From: DASZHA01 sp049644325
GTDB taxonomy: Bacteria; Chloroflexota; Dormibacteria; DASZGP01
Reading direction: 5' to 3'
Assembly: GCA_049644325.1 (NCBI GenBank)
Contig: JBARRR010000039.1
Coordinates: forward strand, 1-64,000
Length of the DNA: 64,000 bases
Under the pieces are notes generated by a model, which was given only the letters and a program-made list of their open reading frames with translations, was not told the DNA's origin and searched no databases. The stretch's first letter is position 1; every line of letters starts with the position of its first letter. The translations under genes were made by a program, and so were the position numbers. Positions 1 to 8,152 of the stretch are shown piece by piece.

Positions 1-467
1 ACCTCCTCGCCCTCGAGCGAGACGGTGCGAGCGGCGCGGTCCATGACCAGGCCGCCAACCTGGTCGAGCTCGGGGACCTGCTCACCGCTACCGGGGCGCT
101 CCTTGTCGGCGCGACGCAGCACCGCGGTCATCCGCGCGAACAGCTCCTGCAGGCCGAACGGCTTGGTGATGTAGTCGTCGGCGCCAACCCCGAGGCCGAG
201 GACCTTGTCCAGTTCCTGGTCCTTGGCGGTGAGCATGATGATCGGCACCACGCTCTCCTGGCGGATGATGCGGCAGACCTCGAAGCCGCTCATCCCCGGC
301 AGCATCACGTCCAGCAGCATGATGTCGGGTGGGGTGGAGCGGAAGCTGCGCAACGCCTCCTCGGCGGTCCGCGCCTCGCGGACGGTGTATCCCTCGCGAG
401 TGAGGTTGAAGCGCAGGGTGTCGCGGATGTTGGGCTCGTCTTCGACGAGCAGAACCTGCCGGCTCAT
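1..467 (-). CDS. OmpR/PhoB-type response regulator, 3' end cut by window start
   Basis: The visible N-terminal 155 residues form a complete receiver domain and the beginning of a linker/winged-helix region. Visible motifs are the acidic pocket E9-D10, phosphoacceptor D53 (in MLLDVMLPG), T80 in MLTAKD and K102 in ITKPF. The start ATG at 467 has GGAGGT about 12 nt upstream. It lies 33 nt after phoU on the same strand, so it is probably the last gene of the pst-phoU unit. By context it is the partner of the histidine kinase at 5261-6388 and the likely binder of the 11-bp repeats described below. It resembles PhoB/PhoP/RegX3, but the DNA-binding domain is outside the window. Confidence 0.93.
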   Translation of the reverse strand, partial: MSRQVLLVEDEPNIRDTLRFNLTREGYTVREARTAEEALRSFRSTPPDIMLLDVMLPGMSGFEVCRIIRQESVVPIIMLTAKDQELDKVLGLGVGADDYITKPFGLQELFARMTAVLRRADKERPGSGEQVPELDQVGGLVMDRAARTVSLEGEE

Positions 468-500
468 GAGTTCAGCGGACCTCCAACTTAAAGCGAGCGC

Positions 501-1160
501 TCAGTCCAGCTCGACGACGCGGCCGGTGTCGAGGAAGACGATGTCCTCGGCCACGTTGATCACCCGGTCGCCAATCCGCTCCAGCGTGTGGGCGACATTG
601 AGGATGTGCTGGGTCGCCATCACGTGGTCGGGGTCCTCGGCAAGCGCGCCGATTTGCTCGGCGAAGACCTTGCGGTAAAGCTTATCGATGGCATCATCCT
701 CCCCCGCGACGGCCAGGGCAGCGTCCGGGTCGATGCGCAGGAAGGCGTCGAGGATGTCGTGCACTTGCTTCTCCACCAGCTCGCCCATCTGGCCCAGCTC
801 GACCAGAGTGTTGGGTGCGGGCTCCGGCTCGTCGACCAGCTTGCGAGCCCGCTTGGCGATCCGCGTGGCGTAGTCACCCATGCGCTCCAGCTCAGCCCCG
901 ATGTACTGCAGCCCGAGCAGCATGCGGAGGTCGCGTGCCACCGGCGCCTGGGTGGCGATGACCATGAAGGTCTCTTCCTTGAGCTGGATGTGGAGCTCGT
1001 TGATCTGGGCGTCACCCTCCACCACCTGCGTGGCCAGCTCCCGGTCGCGCTCCAACAGCGCCCTGACCGCGTGCCTGATGGCGACCTCTACCAGGGCGCC
1101 CATCCGGCTGGCGGTGGCGTGAACCTCGTCGAGCTCGGTCTCGAACTGTGTTCGTGGCAT
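501..1160 (-). CDS. phoU: PhoU phosphate signalling protein
   Basis: 219 residues, the usual PhoU length, with two tandem three-helix bundles. Each carries the metal-binding signature: LERMGDYATRIAK in the first half and LERIGDRVINVAE in the second. PhoU is a cytoplasmic protein that links Pst transporter state to the phosphate histidine kinase and keeps the response off when phosphate is plentiful. Its ATG overlaps the pstB stop by one base (TGATG), so translation is probably coupled. Confidence 0.96.
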   Translation of the reverse strand: MPRTQFETELDEVHATASRMGALVEVAIRHAVRALLERDRELATQVVEGDAQINELHIQLKEETFMVIATQAPVARDLRMLLGLQYIGAELERMGDYATRIAKRARKLVDEPEPAPNTLVELGQMGELVEKQVHDILDAFLRIDPDAALAVAGEDDAIDKLYRKVFAEQIGALAEDPDHVMATQHILNVAHTLERIGDRVINVAEDIVFLDTGRVVELD

Positions 1161-1951
1161 CAGCCGAACCTCCCGGTGATGTAGTCCTCGGTGAGCTTGT
1201 TCTGGGGGTGGTTGAAGATCTCAGTGGTGGGGCCGTACTCGATCAGCTCGCCGTAGCGCTCTTGGTGCATCATCAGGAAGGCGGTGTAGTCGGACGTTCG
1301 AGCGGCCTGCTGCATGTTGTGGGTCACGATCAGGATGGTGTAGTCCTTCTTCAGCTGCTGGGCCAGTTCTTCCAGCTTAAGGGTGGCGATTGGATCCAGC
1401 GCCGACGCCGGTTCGTCCATCAGGATCACCTCCGGCTCGACCGCCAGGGTGCGCGCCAGGACCAGGCGCTGCTGCTGACCGCCGGAGAGCGACAGCGCCG
1501 GCTTGTTGAGGCGATCCTTGACCTCATCCCAAAGGGCGGCCTGCCGAAGGCTGTGCTCCACGACCTCGTCCAGGCCGTTCTTCTGCCGCAGGATCCGCGG
1601 CCCGGTGGCAACGTTGTCGTAGATGCTCATGGGGAAGGGGTTGGGGCGCTGGAACACCATGCCAATGCGGTGACGCAGGCTGATGACGTCAACCCGGTCG
1701 CCGAGGATGTCCTCCCCATCCAGCGAGACATGGCCTTCGACCCGGGTGCCGGGGACCAGCTCGTACATGCGGTTGAACACCCGGATCAGGGTGCTCTTGC
1801 CACAGCCCGAGGGGCCGATCATCGCGGTGATCGCGTTTGCCGGCACGGAGAGGTTGATGCCTTTGAGAGCCATGAAGTCGCCGTAGTGGAAATCCAGGTC
1901 CGTGACCTGCAGCTTTGTCTGCGTTGTTGGCTCGGGTGTCACCGAAAGCAT
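1160..1951 (-). CDS. pstB: Phosphate ABC transporter ATP-binding protein PstB
   Basis: 263 residues from the ATG at 1951. Walker A GPSGCGKST is at about residues 46-54, followed by the ABC signature LSGGQQQRL, Walker B VILMDEPASALD and the H-loop THN, all intact. It energises phosphate import through PstC/PstA at the inner membrane. The ATG at 1951 gives the normal PstB N-terminus and a 31-nt gap after pstA; an in-frame TTG at 2014 would overlap pstA by 32 nt and add residues unlike the family. No clear Shine-Dalgarno precedes the ATG, so coupling to pstA is possible. Confidence 0.96.
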   Translation of the reverse strand: MLSVTPEPTTQTKLQVTDLDFHYGDFMALKGINLSVPANAITAMIGPSGCGKSTLIRVFNRMYELVPGTRVEGHVSLDGEDILGDRVDVISLRHRIGMVFQRPNPFPMSIYDNVATGPRILRQKNGLDEVVEHSLRQAALWDEVKDRLNKPALSLSGGQQQRLVLARTLAVEPEVILMDEPASALDPIATLKLEELAQQLKKDYTILIVTHNMQQAARTSDYTAFLMMHQERYGELIEYGPTTEIFNHPQNKLTEDYITGRFG

Positions 1952-1982
1952 GCTAAGGGTCAAGCGAGCCGGCGCCGATTGT

Positions 1983-2867
1983 TCACGGCTGACTGATCCG
2001 GGTACGGGCGGCAAAGAAGCGGGCTGTCAGGGTGAGCACCAGAACGATGGCGATTAGGGTGAGCGCCCCCGACCAGGCCCGCGCCTGCCCGGCCTTGAAA
2101 CCGCTGATGGCGTTACCGAAGATTTGCAGGGACAGGGTCGACATCCGCTTGCCCGGGTTGTACTCGGTGAACAGCTCGTTGCCGAGCGCGGTGAGAAGCA
2201 GGGGCGCGGTTTCACCCATTCCGCGCGCCACCGCCAGCATCACCCCGGTGGTGATGCCGGGAAGGGCGGTGGGAAGAACGATCTTGAAGATCGTTTGGAC
2301 CCGAGTCGCGCCCAGCGCATAGCTGCCCTCCCGAAGGCCGTTGGGAACCAGGTGAAGGATCTCCTCAGTGGTCCGCGTGATCAACGGCAGCATGACGATC
2401 CCGAGAGCGATGCCACCTGCTATCCCGGAGAAACCGAAGTGGGTGACCCAGAGCACGTAGACGAATGCGCCGGTAACTATGGTGGGGATTCCGATCAGGA
2501 CGTCAGTGAAGAACCGGACAACGTTGACCAGCCAGCCGCGTCCAACCTCGACCAGGTAGAGCGCGGCCGCGACTCCCAACGGGATCGATATGGCCGCGGC
2601 AATACCGACCACGATGAAGCTGCCGACGATACCGTTGTAGAAGCCGCCACCGCCCCGCCCCGGGTTGCCCGGCGGAGTCTTCACGAAGAAGTCTGGACCG
2701 AGGTAGTTGAGCCCTTGGATTGCGACGTAGATCAGCACCCATGCCAGGATTGCCAACGCCAGCAGCACCGTTGATCCGAGGATGACCGTGACCACCGCGT
2801 TCACGCCGCGACGGCGGCCCAGGCCGGGGAGGTGCCTGGTCCCCTGGGGCGAGGTGATTGCGCTCAC
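1983..2867 (-). CDS. pstA: Phosphate ABC transporter permease PstA
   Basis: 294 residues with about six transmembrane helices and a binding-protein-dependent permease domain. The EAA-type loop is visible near REGSYALGATRVQTIFKIVLP. The first helix near residues 25-50 is followed by a glycine-rich external loop (PPGNPGRGGGGFYNG), characteristic of PstA. It forms the membrane pore with PstC. The ATG overlaps the pstC stop by four bases (ATGA). Confidence 0.96.
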   Translation of the reverse strand: MSAITSPQGTRHLPGLGRRRGVNAVVTVILGSTVLLALAILAWVLIYVAIQGLNYLGPDFFVKTPPGNPGRGGGGFYNGIVGSFIVVGIAAAISIPLGVAAALYLVEVGRGWLVNVVRFFTDVLIGIPTIVTGAFVYVLWVTHFGFSGIAGGIALGIVMLPLITRTTEEILHLVPNGLREGSYALGATRVQTIFKIVLPTALPGITTGVMLAVARGMGETAPLLLTALGNELFTEYNPGKRMSTLSLQIFGNAISGFKAGQARAWSGALTLIAIVLVLTLTARFFAARTRISQP

Positions 2868-3871
2868 AGCGCCACGGCTCGCTTAACGATCAGGCGGGCG
2901 GCGGCGTTGACGATCACCGCGATGACCAGCAGGAAGAAGCCGACTACGAACAGTGACTCAAGATGGAAGGGCTGCGTTGCCTCGGTGAATTCGTTGGCGA
3001 TTACGCTGGCCATCGTCGCGCCCTGGGCCAGCAGGCTGGTCTGGATCGCCAGGACGCTGTTGCCGATCACCATCGTCACCGCGATGGTTTCGCCCAGCGC
3101 GCGGCCCAGGCCCAGGATCGAGGCGCCGGCGATGCCGGACTTCGACCGCGGCAGCACGGCCAGCCGGATCATCTCCCAGCGCGTGGCCCCCAACGCGTAG
3201 GCGGCCTCCTTGTCGGTCGCCGGAGCGGTCCGGAAGACCTCGCGACAGATCGCGGTGATGATCGGCAGGACCATGATCGACAGGACCAGAGAAGCCGTCA
3301 GGTAGGAGAAGCCGAAGTACGGTCCTTTGAAGAGGACACCGACGACGGGTACCGGCTCGAGGACCCGTTCGAGGGCGACGACGGCTGGCCTGATTGCGGG
3401 AAGGAGGGCAAAGATTCCCCAGAAGCCGTAGACCACGCTGGGCACCGCGGCTAGGAGGTCGACAAGCGACGAAAGCGGCTGGCGCAGGCGCTGGGGGACG
3501 ACCTCGGTTATGAACAGGGCGATGGCCACCGACGCTGGAACCGCGATCAGCATGGCGATCGCAGAGGTGAGCAGCGTCCCGTAGATGAACTGCAGGATCC
3601 CGTACGGGTTGGGGACCGAACTGGAGAGGGTCGCCTCCGAAGGGGCCCAGCGGGTCGACTGCAGGAAGGTGAAGATGCCGTAATTCGTGATGGCTGGCCA
3701 GGACTGGGCGAGCACGAAGGCAACCATTGCGGCAATCAGGACAAGGACCAGCAGGCCGGCCACGGTTACCACTGCTGTGAAAATCGAGTTGGCGCTCCGC
3801 CACGACGAGCGAGATCGTTCCAGGCTTGGCGCAATCCGGATGGTTGCGCTCTCTGGGGTTGCCGTGCTCAA
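2864..3871 (-). CDS. pstC: Phosphate ABC transporter permease PstC
   Basis: 335 residues. A cytoplasmic N-tail of about 30 residues is followed by six predicted transmembrane helices, the first near residues 31-55. The EAA-type cytoplasmic loop is at DKEAAYALGATRWEMIRLAVLP, and a long external loop follows helix 1, as in PstC. It pairs with PstA. It is separated from pstS by 75 nt containing a strong hairpin, which probably sets the PstS:PstC ratio. Confidence 0.95.
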   Translation of the reverse strand: MSTATPESATIRIAPSLERSRSSWRSANSIFTAVVTVAGLLVLVLIAAMVAFVLAQSWPAITNYGIFTFLQSTRWAPSEATLSSSVPNPYGILQFIYGTLLTSAIAMLIAVPASVAIALFITEVVPQRLRQPLSSLVDLLAAVPSVVYGFWGIFALLPAIRPAVVALERVLEPVPVVGVLFKGPYFGFSYLTASLVLSIMVLPIITAICREVFRTAPATDKEAAYALGATRWEMIRLAVLPRSKSGIAGASILGLGRALGETIAVTMVIGNSVLAIQTSLLAQGATMASVIANEFTEATQPFHLESLFVVGFFLLVIAVIVNAAARLIVKRAVAL

Positions 3872-3910
3872 GCGATCATCGCTCCTGCTTGTCCGTTGTC
3901 AGATGGTAAT

Positions 3911-3935
3911 GGGAGAGCGGCTTGGCCGCTCTCCC
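3911..3935 (-). other. Intercistronic hairpin between pstS and pstC
   Basis: A perfect 11-bp inverted repeat, GGGAGAGCGGC and GCCGCTCTCCC, with a 3-nt loop lies just downstream of the pstS stop in transcript orientation. No U-tract follows on the minus strand, so it is not a classical terminator. It is better read as an mRNA-stabilising or attenuating element that makes the binding protein more abundant than the membrane subunits, a common arrangement in ABC operons. Confidence 0.75.
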
Positions 3936-3946
3936 AATGCAATAGG

Positions 3947-5101
3947 CTACTGTGCCAGCGGCGCGCCGCCGGAGGTCACCTTCTTTAGCTGGGCCACCGC
4001 CTTGGTCCGGAGGTCCTTGCCGAGAGGCGCGTAGTTGATGTCCTGCAACTTATCCTGCCCATCGCTGAGGTCCCAGGACAGGAAGTTCAGCAGGGCGACG
4101 CCCTTGGCCTTGTCGGCCTGGCTCTGATAGATCAGGGCCCAGGTCGTACCCGTGATCGGGTAGGCGTCCTTGTCTGATCCATCGGTCAGGTCAAAGCGCA
4201 GGTCGTCGGGGTAGCTGACCCCGTTGGTGGCGGCGGTGACGGTATTGATGCAGGGCTCGATGAACGTGCCCGACTTGTTCTTGACGTTGCCGTAGGCGAG
4301 GTTCTGCTGGACGGCGTAACCGAACTCCACGTAGCCGATGCCGCCCACGCCCGACGGGCTGTTGACCGCGCCGGAAACGCCTTCGTTGCCCTTGCCGCCG
4401 GTGCCAACAGGCCAGGCAACTGTCTTGCCACGACTCTTGTCTGCGCCACCCAGGACGCTGACCCAGGTTGGGCTCTCCTTGGTCAGGTAGTCGGTGAAGA
4501 TGTCAGTGGTTCCCGACCCATCGGAGCGATGGACCACGCCGATGGCCTGGTCCGGCAGCTGCTTGTCCTTGTTGAGGTCCTGCAGAGCCTGGTCGTTCCA
4601 TTTGGTGATCTTGCCGGCGAAGATCTTGCCCAGCGTCTCGCCGTCGAACTGCACACCGGACTTGATGTTCGGCAGGTTGTAGACGACTACGACCGGAGCC
4701 AGGACCAAGGGCACCTGCAGAATCGGCCCCTTGGCCTTGGCGATATCGCTGTCGGTCATGAACGCGTCGGTGGCGCCGAAATCAACGGTGCCAGCCTGGA
4801 TCTGCGCGATCCCGCCTCCCGACCCGATCGACTGGTAAGCGACCTGGACGCTGTTGGCTGACTTGTATGCGTCGGTCCAAACCGACATCGCGGGGTTGAT
4901 GAAGGTGGAGCCGGCGCCGCTGAGGGAGGTGGCACCACCACTGAGCTTGATGTCGTTGCTGTAGCCGGGCTTGGTGACGCTGGCCTTGCAAACGTTCGAC
5001 GTGCCGGCCGGACCGGTGGATTGGCCGGTGTCAGTGCTGCCGCAGCCGGCCAGGGCCACGGTTCCGCCAAGTAGCAGGGCGGCAAGTGCATGTCGTTTCA
5101 C
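3947..5101 (-). CDS. pstS: Phosphate-binding lipoprotein PstS
   Basis: About 384 residues. From the GTG at 5101 the protein starts MKRHALAAL and reaches a lipobox LAGC near residues 18-21, so it is exported and lipid-anchored. The mature part has phosphate-binding-protein features, including GAGSTFINP near the N-terminus and the anion-binding HRSDGSGTTDIFT. GGAGG lies 12 nt before this GTG. An in-frame ATG at 5125 would add eight residues and has no good ribosome binding site, so GTG is preferred though not certain. It captures phosphate for PstCAB. PHO-like repeats lie upstream. Confidence 0.95.
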   Translation of the reverse strand: MKRHALAALLLGGTVALAGCGSTDTGQSTGPAGTSNVCKASVTKPGYSNDIKLSGGATSLSGAGSTFINPAMSVWTDAYKSANSVQVAYQSIGSGGGIAQIQAGTVDFGATDAFMTDSDIAKAKGPILQVPLVLAPVVVVYNLPNIKSGVQFDGETLGKIFAGKITKWNDQALQDLNKDKQLPDQAIGVVHRSDGSGTTDIFTDYLTKESPTWVSVLGGADKSRGKTVAWPVGTGGKGNEGVSGAVNSPSGVGGIGYVEFGYAVQQNLAYGNVKNKSGTFIEPCINTVTAATNGVSYPDDLRFDLTDGSDKDAYPITGTTWALIYQSQADKAKGVALLNFLSWDLSDGQDKLQDINYAPLGKDLRTKAVAQLKKVTSGGAPLAQ

Positions 5102-5225
5102 GATTGGTGATTTCCTCCAATCCATCCCCTGGGAATGGTGCTGAAGCGAGCCATGGCCAGGTGGCGCCCGGGCTCGTCTGCCTGGGATCCGCTGTGTCCC
5201 ACGATCAAGACCGTAGGCGGTGCTT

Positions 5226-5264
5226 GGTTAACCCCTCCTGTCCGCTAGGTTAAGGGTGGGTTAA
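5226..5264 (-). promoter_or_regulatory. PHO-box-like direct repeats upstream of pstS
   Basis: Read toward pstS, the minus strand has CTTAACC, CTTAACC and GTTAACC units starting 11 and 22 bp apart, so three of four successive 11-bp registers are filled. Eleven-bp-spaced TTAAC- or TTCAC-type repeats are the known binding pattern of PhoP/PhoB-family regulators. A TACGGT possible -10 lies about 10 nt beyond the last repeat, the distance expected when an activator replaces a -35. The distal end overlaps the kinase stop codon. Binding is inferred. Confidence 0.72.
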
Positions 5265-6388
5265 GCTTCTGGCGGCGCCGGTTGGTCCAGGTCGAGGGGA
5301 ATCGAGAAGCAGACTCGGGTCCCGCCGGCGGGGACTGATTCGGCCCATATGCGGCCGTTGTGAGCTGAGACCAGGTGTTTGCAGATCGCCAATCCGAGGC
5401 CCGAACCGTCGCCGCGACGGGTGCGCGCACGGTCAACCTTGTAGAACCGTTCGAAGATCCTGGGGATGTCAGCGGGAGGAATACCTGGCCCGGCGTCGGT
5501 CACCCGCACGGTGACCTCACCACCGTCGATTGAGGCGTCGACGTGAACGGGGGCGCCGGCGGGGCTGTAGCGGTGGGCGTTCTCGAACAGGTTCTGCATT
5601 ATCTCGGAGAGTCTGACCCGGTCCGCACGCACCTCCAGGTCGCGGGGGACCTGGTCTTTTAGCTCGCTGGCGCCCTGGAGGTCGGTTACGCGGCGCCAGC
5701 TCTCTTTGATCACCTCGTCGAGCCAGAACTCCGTAAGTTGCAGCTGGACCGAATCCTCGAGGAAGGCGAGCTCCGAGACCGTCCGCAGCAATCCTTCGAT
5801 ATAGGTGGTCTCCTCTGCGATGCGCGTAACAAACAGCTGCTGCTCGTCCGGGGGCAGGCCCGCGGACAGCGTCTCCGCCGCCAGGCTCAACGAAGCGACC
5901 GGCGTGCGCAACTCGTGAGCAAGATTGGCCACGAAGTCAGCCCGAACCGCTTCCAACCGGCGAACCTCGGTGATGTCCTCGATTTGGATGAGAACACCAT
6001 CCGCGCCCAGCGCAACGCCCTGAACCTGCAGCGTGCGGCGACCGCCCGCGGCTTCGACTTCCCAGTGCCGCGTCGCGCCGGCCAGCGCCGCGCGAGTGTG
6101 ATTCTCGATGTCGGCGGATCGGGTGAAGGCGATCACCGTCTGCGGCAGCGGCAGGTCTCCGAACAGCTCCAGGGCCGGCTTCGACGCCTCGACCACGTGC
6201 ATCTCACGGTCGACTCGAAACCAGGTCGCGTCCATCGACTCTAGGGCCAAACGGTGCCAAGAAGCCTCCCTGGCCTGCCCCTCGGTGCCGGAGGCGTCCG
6301 CGACATTTTGGTTGGTCGCGGCGCCAGGAGTCGCGGCTGTCGCGTCCTGGTCTGGCTTGGCGGCGCCGGGTCGGCGGCGCAGTCTCAT
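5261..6388 (-). CDS. PAS-domain sensor histidine kinase, PhoR-like
   Basis: 375 residues. A polar N-tail to about residue 45 leads into a PAS-like domain (about 47-145), the HisKA dimerisation domain with H158 in LAHELRTP, and the HATPase with N270 (N box), D298-x-G-x-G (G1) and GSGLGLA at 328-334. No transmembrane helix is visible, unlike most PhoR or SenX3 proteins, so it appears cytoplasmic and would need Pst/PhoU for input. It is first in the unit HK-pstSCAB-phoU-response regulator. A TACGCT lies 9 nt before the ATG. Confidence 0.93.
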   Translation of the reverse strand: MRLRRRPGAAKPDQDATAATPGAATNQNVADASGTEGQAREASWHRLALESMDATWFRVDREMHVVEASKPALELFGDLPLPQTVIAFTRSADIENHTRAALAGATRHWEVEAAGGRRTLQVQGVALGADGVLIQIEDITEVRRLEAVRADFVANLAHELRTPVASLSLAAETLSAGLPPDEQQLFVTRIAEETTYIEGLLRTVSELAFLEDSVQLQLTEFWLDEVIKESWRRVTDLQGASELKDQVPRDLEVRADRVRLSEIMQNLFENAHRYSPAGAPVHVDASIDGGEVTVRVTDAGPGIPPADIPRIFERFYKVDRARTRRGDGSGLGLAICKHLVSAHNGRIWAESVPAGGTRVCFSIPLDLDQPAPPEA

Positions 6389-6430
6389 GGTCAGGCAAGC
6401 GTACCGCGGCTCGAGCCGACTCCTTGAAGT

Positions 6431-6448
6431 GTTAACCGGCGGTTCACC
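6431..6448 (+). promoter_or_regulatory. PHO-box-like repeats before the secreted phosphoesterase
   Basis: GTTAACC at 6431 and GTTCACC at 6442 are exactly 11 bp apart on the plus strand, in the gap between the divergent kinase and phosphoesterase genes. The second unit equals the GTTCACC core known from actinobacterial PHO boxes. A TAGCCT possible -10 follows at about 6470. The orientation favours control of the phosphoesterase; autoregulation of the kinase is also possible. Confidence 0.68.
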
Positions 6449-6506
6449 TGTGCAAAACTCCCGGCGCCGTAGCCTCGCTTCAATCGGTCAGCAAGAGGGG
6501 AGCGGA

Positions 6507-8078
6507 TTGTTCACGCCACTGAAGACCAGGCTCACCCAGGTCATCCTCGTCGCTGCCGGCGCGGCCATAGCAATGGTTGCCGGCTCACCGACCATTCGCG
6601 GACCGGTGGCCGCGGCCGACGACCTCAGCAAGATCAACCATCTCATCGTCATCTACCAGGAGAACTGGAGCTTCGACAGCCTCTACCCGCACTACCCGGG
6701 CGCCAACAACCTGGACGGCAAGAACACCGCCCAGGTCGGGCTTGATGGGGCCGCCCTGTCGACCGTTCCGCAGCCGCAACACGACAACCCCAAGGCCTCC
6801 GACCCCGGGCAGCCCGCCAGCCTGCCCGATCCCGCCTTCCCGGGGCCGCTGCCGGTGGCGCCGTATGACCTGGCCAAGTACGTCGCACCCAGCGCCAAGA
6901 CCGGGGACATCGTCCATCGCTATTACCAGCAGCAGGTCCAGATCGATGGCGGAAAGAACGACAAGTACGTCGCCGCCAGCGACAACGGCGGCCTGGTGAT
7001 GAGCTATTACGACGCCCAGAACATGCCCGAGGGCAAGCTGGCGCAGCAGTACGTGATGGCCGATAACTTTTTCCATTCCGCGTTCGGCGGCTCATTCCTC
7101 AACCATCAATGGCTGATTTGCGCGTGCACGCCGAAGTGGGACAGCGCCGCCAAGCCGATCCCCGAGGCCAAGCGGACCGTGCTGGGGTCCGACGGCCTCC
7201 CGACCAAGACCGGCGATGGCTTCATCACTGTCGCGCCCGACAACTTCCTGGTCAACACCGTCCAGCCGCAGAGCACGCCTCACAGCAGCAGCACCGACCC
7301 CGCCAAGGAGGCGACCAACGAGGCCCAGCGCGCGCCACTGCTCACCGATCCAACCATCGGCGACCGCCTCAACGACAAGAACGTCAGCTGGAAGTGGTAC
7401 GCGGGTGGCTGGGACCAGGCCAACACCGGCAATGCCGACCCGAACTTCCAGTACCATCACCAGCCCTTCAACTACTACATGAATTACGCCCCGGGCACCG
7501 CCGCCCGGAGCGACCATTTGAAGGACGAGCAGATCTTTCTGGCCGACGCAGCTGGCGGCAACCTGCCGGCGGTCTCATTTGTCAAGCCCATCGGCGCCGA
7601 TAACGAGCACCCCGGTTACGCCACCGTGCTGCAGGGCCAGCAGCACGTCGCCAGCCTCGTCCGGGCGGTCCAAAACAGCCCTAACTGGAAGGACAGCCTC
7701 ATCCTGATCACGTATGACGAGAACGGCGGTCGCTACGACCATGTGGCCCCGCCTAAGGGCGATAAGTGGGGACCTGGCAGCCGCGTCCCTGGGATCATCA
7801 TCTCGCCATACGCCAAGACCGGATATGTCGACCACACCCAGTACGAGACGGTGTCGGTCCTGCGCTTCATCGAGAAGCGCTTCGGGGTACAGGCGCTGGG
7901 TACCCGCGATGCGGCAGCCAACGACCTGACCAACGCTCTCGACTTCAGCAAGAACGCCAGCAGCACCAATAGCGCGACGTCGTCGCTGGTTTCCGTCCTG
8001 GTGGCGATCGCGGTCGCGGCGGTCCTGCTGGTGATCGCGGTGCTGGTGTTCAGAAGGCGGGGCCCGGCGCCGTCGTAA
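6507..8078 (+). CDS. Secreted, membrane-anchored phosphoesterase (phospholipase C/acid phosphatase family)
   Basis: 523 residues from a TTG preceded by GAGGGGAGC. Residues about 8-37 form a signal peptide. The catalytic region begins with IYQENWSFDSLY (about 49-60), the ENxSFD motif of the PF04185 phosphoesterase family. Later come MADNFFHSAFGGSF and the metal-ligand region ITYDENGGRYDHVAPP, then GPGSRVPGIIISPYA. A C-terminal helix (about 493-515) followed by RRR suggests anchoring on the outer face. It probably releases phosphate from organic esters outside the cell. The upstream PHO-like repeats and Pst locus fit a phosphate-starvation role; the substrate is unknown. Confidence 0.9.
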   Translation: MFTPLKTRLTQVILVAAGAAIAMVAGSPTIRGPVAAADDLSKINHLIVIYQENWSFDSLYPHYPGANNLDGKNTAQVGLDGAALSTVPQPQHDNPKASDPGQPASLPDPAFPGPLPVAPYDLAKYVAPSAKTGDIVHRYYQQQVQIDGGKNDKYVAASDNGGLVMSYYDAQNMPEGKLAQQYVMADNFFHSAFGGSFLNHQWLICACTPKWDSAAKPIPEAKRTVLGSDGLPTKTGDGFITVAPDNFLVNTVQPQSTPHSSSTDPAKEATNEAQRAPLLTDPTIGDRLNDKNVSWKWYAGGWDQANTGNADPNFQYHHQPFNYYMNYAPGTAARSDHLKDEQIFLADAAGGNLPAVSFVKPIGADNEHPGYATVLQGQQHVASLVRAVQNSPNWKDSLILITYDENGGRYDHVAPPKGDKWGPGSRVPGIIISPYAKTGYVDHTQYETVSVLRFIEKRFGVQALGTRDAAANDLTNALDFSKNASSTNSATSSLVSVLVAIAVAAVLLVIAVLVFRRRGPAPS

Positions 8079-8102
8079 CCCTCGCCGCTGCCGGCGCCAA
8101 GA

Positions 8103-8147
8103 GTTAACCCTCGGCTAACCCTCTCCTCACTGCCCTGGCAATAGGCT
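8103..8147 (+). promoter_or_regulatory. PHO-box-like repeats and -10 of mgsA
   Basis: GTTAACC at 8103 and GCTAACC at 8114 are 11 bp apart, with a weaker CCTCACT at 8125 in the next register. The -10 TAGGCT (8142-8147) follows about 10 nt later and ends 5 nt before the mgsA GTG. Spacing and sequence match the repeats before pstS and the phosphoesterase. This implies PhoB/PhoP-type activation of a leaderless mgsA transcript. Confidence 0.68.
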
Positions 8148-8152
8148 GGAGC

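Noticed and set aside
2012..2014. TTG at 2014 as pstB start
   Set aside because: It overlaps pstA by 32 nt and adds residues not seen in PstB; ATG 1951 gives the normal length.
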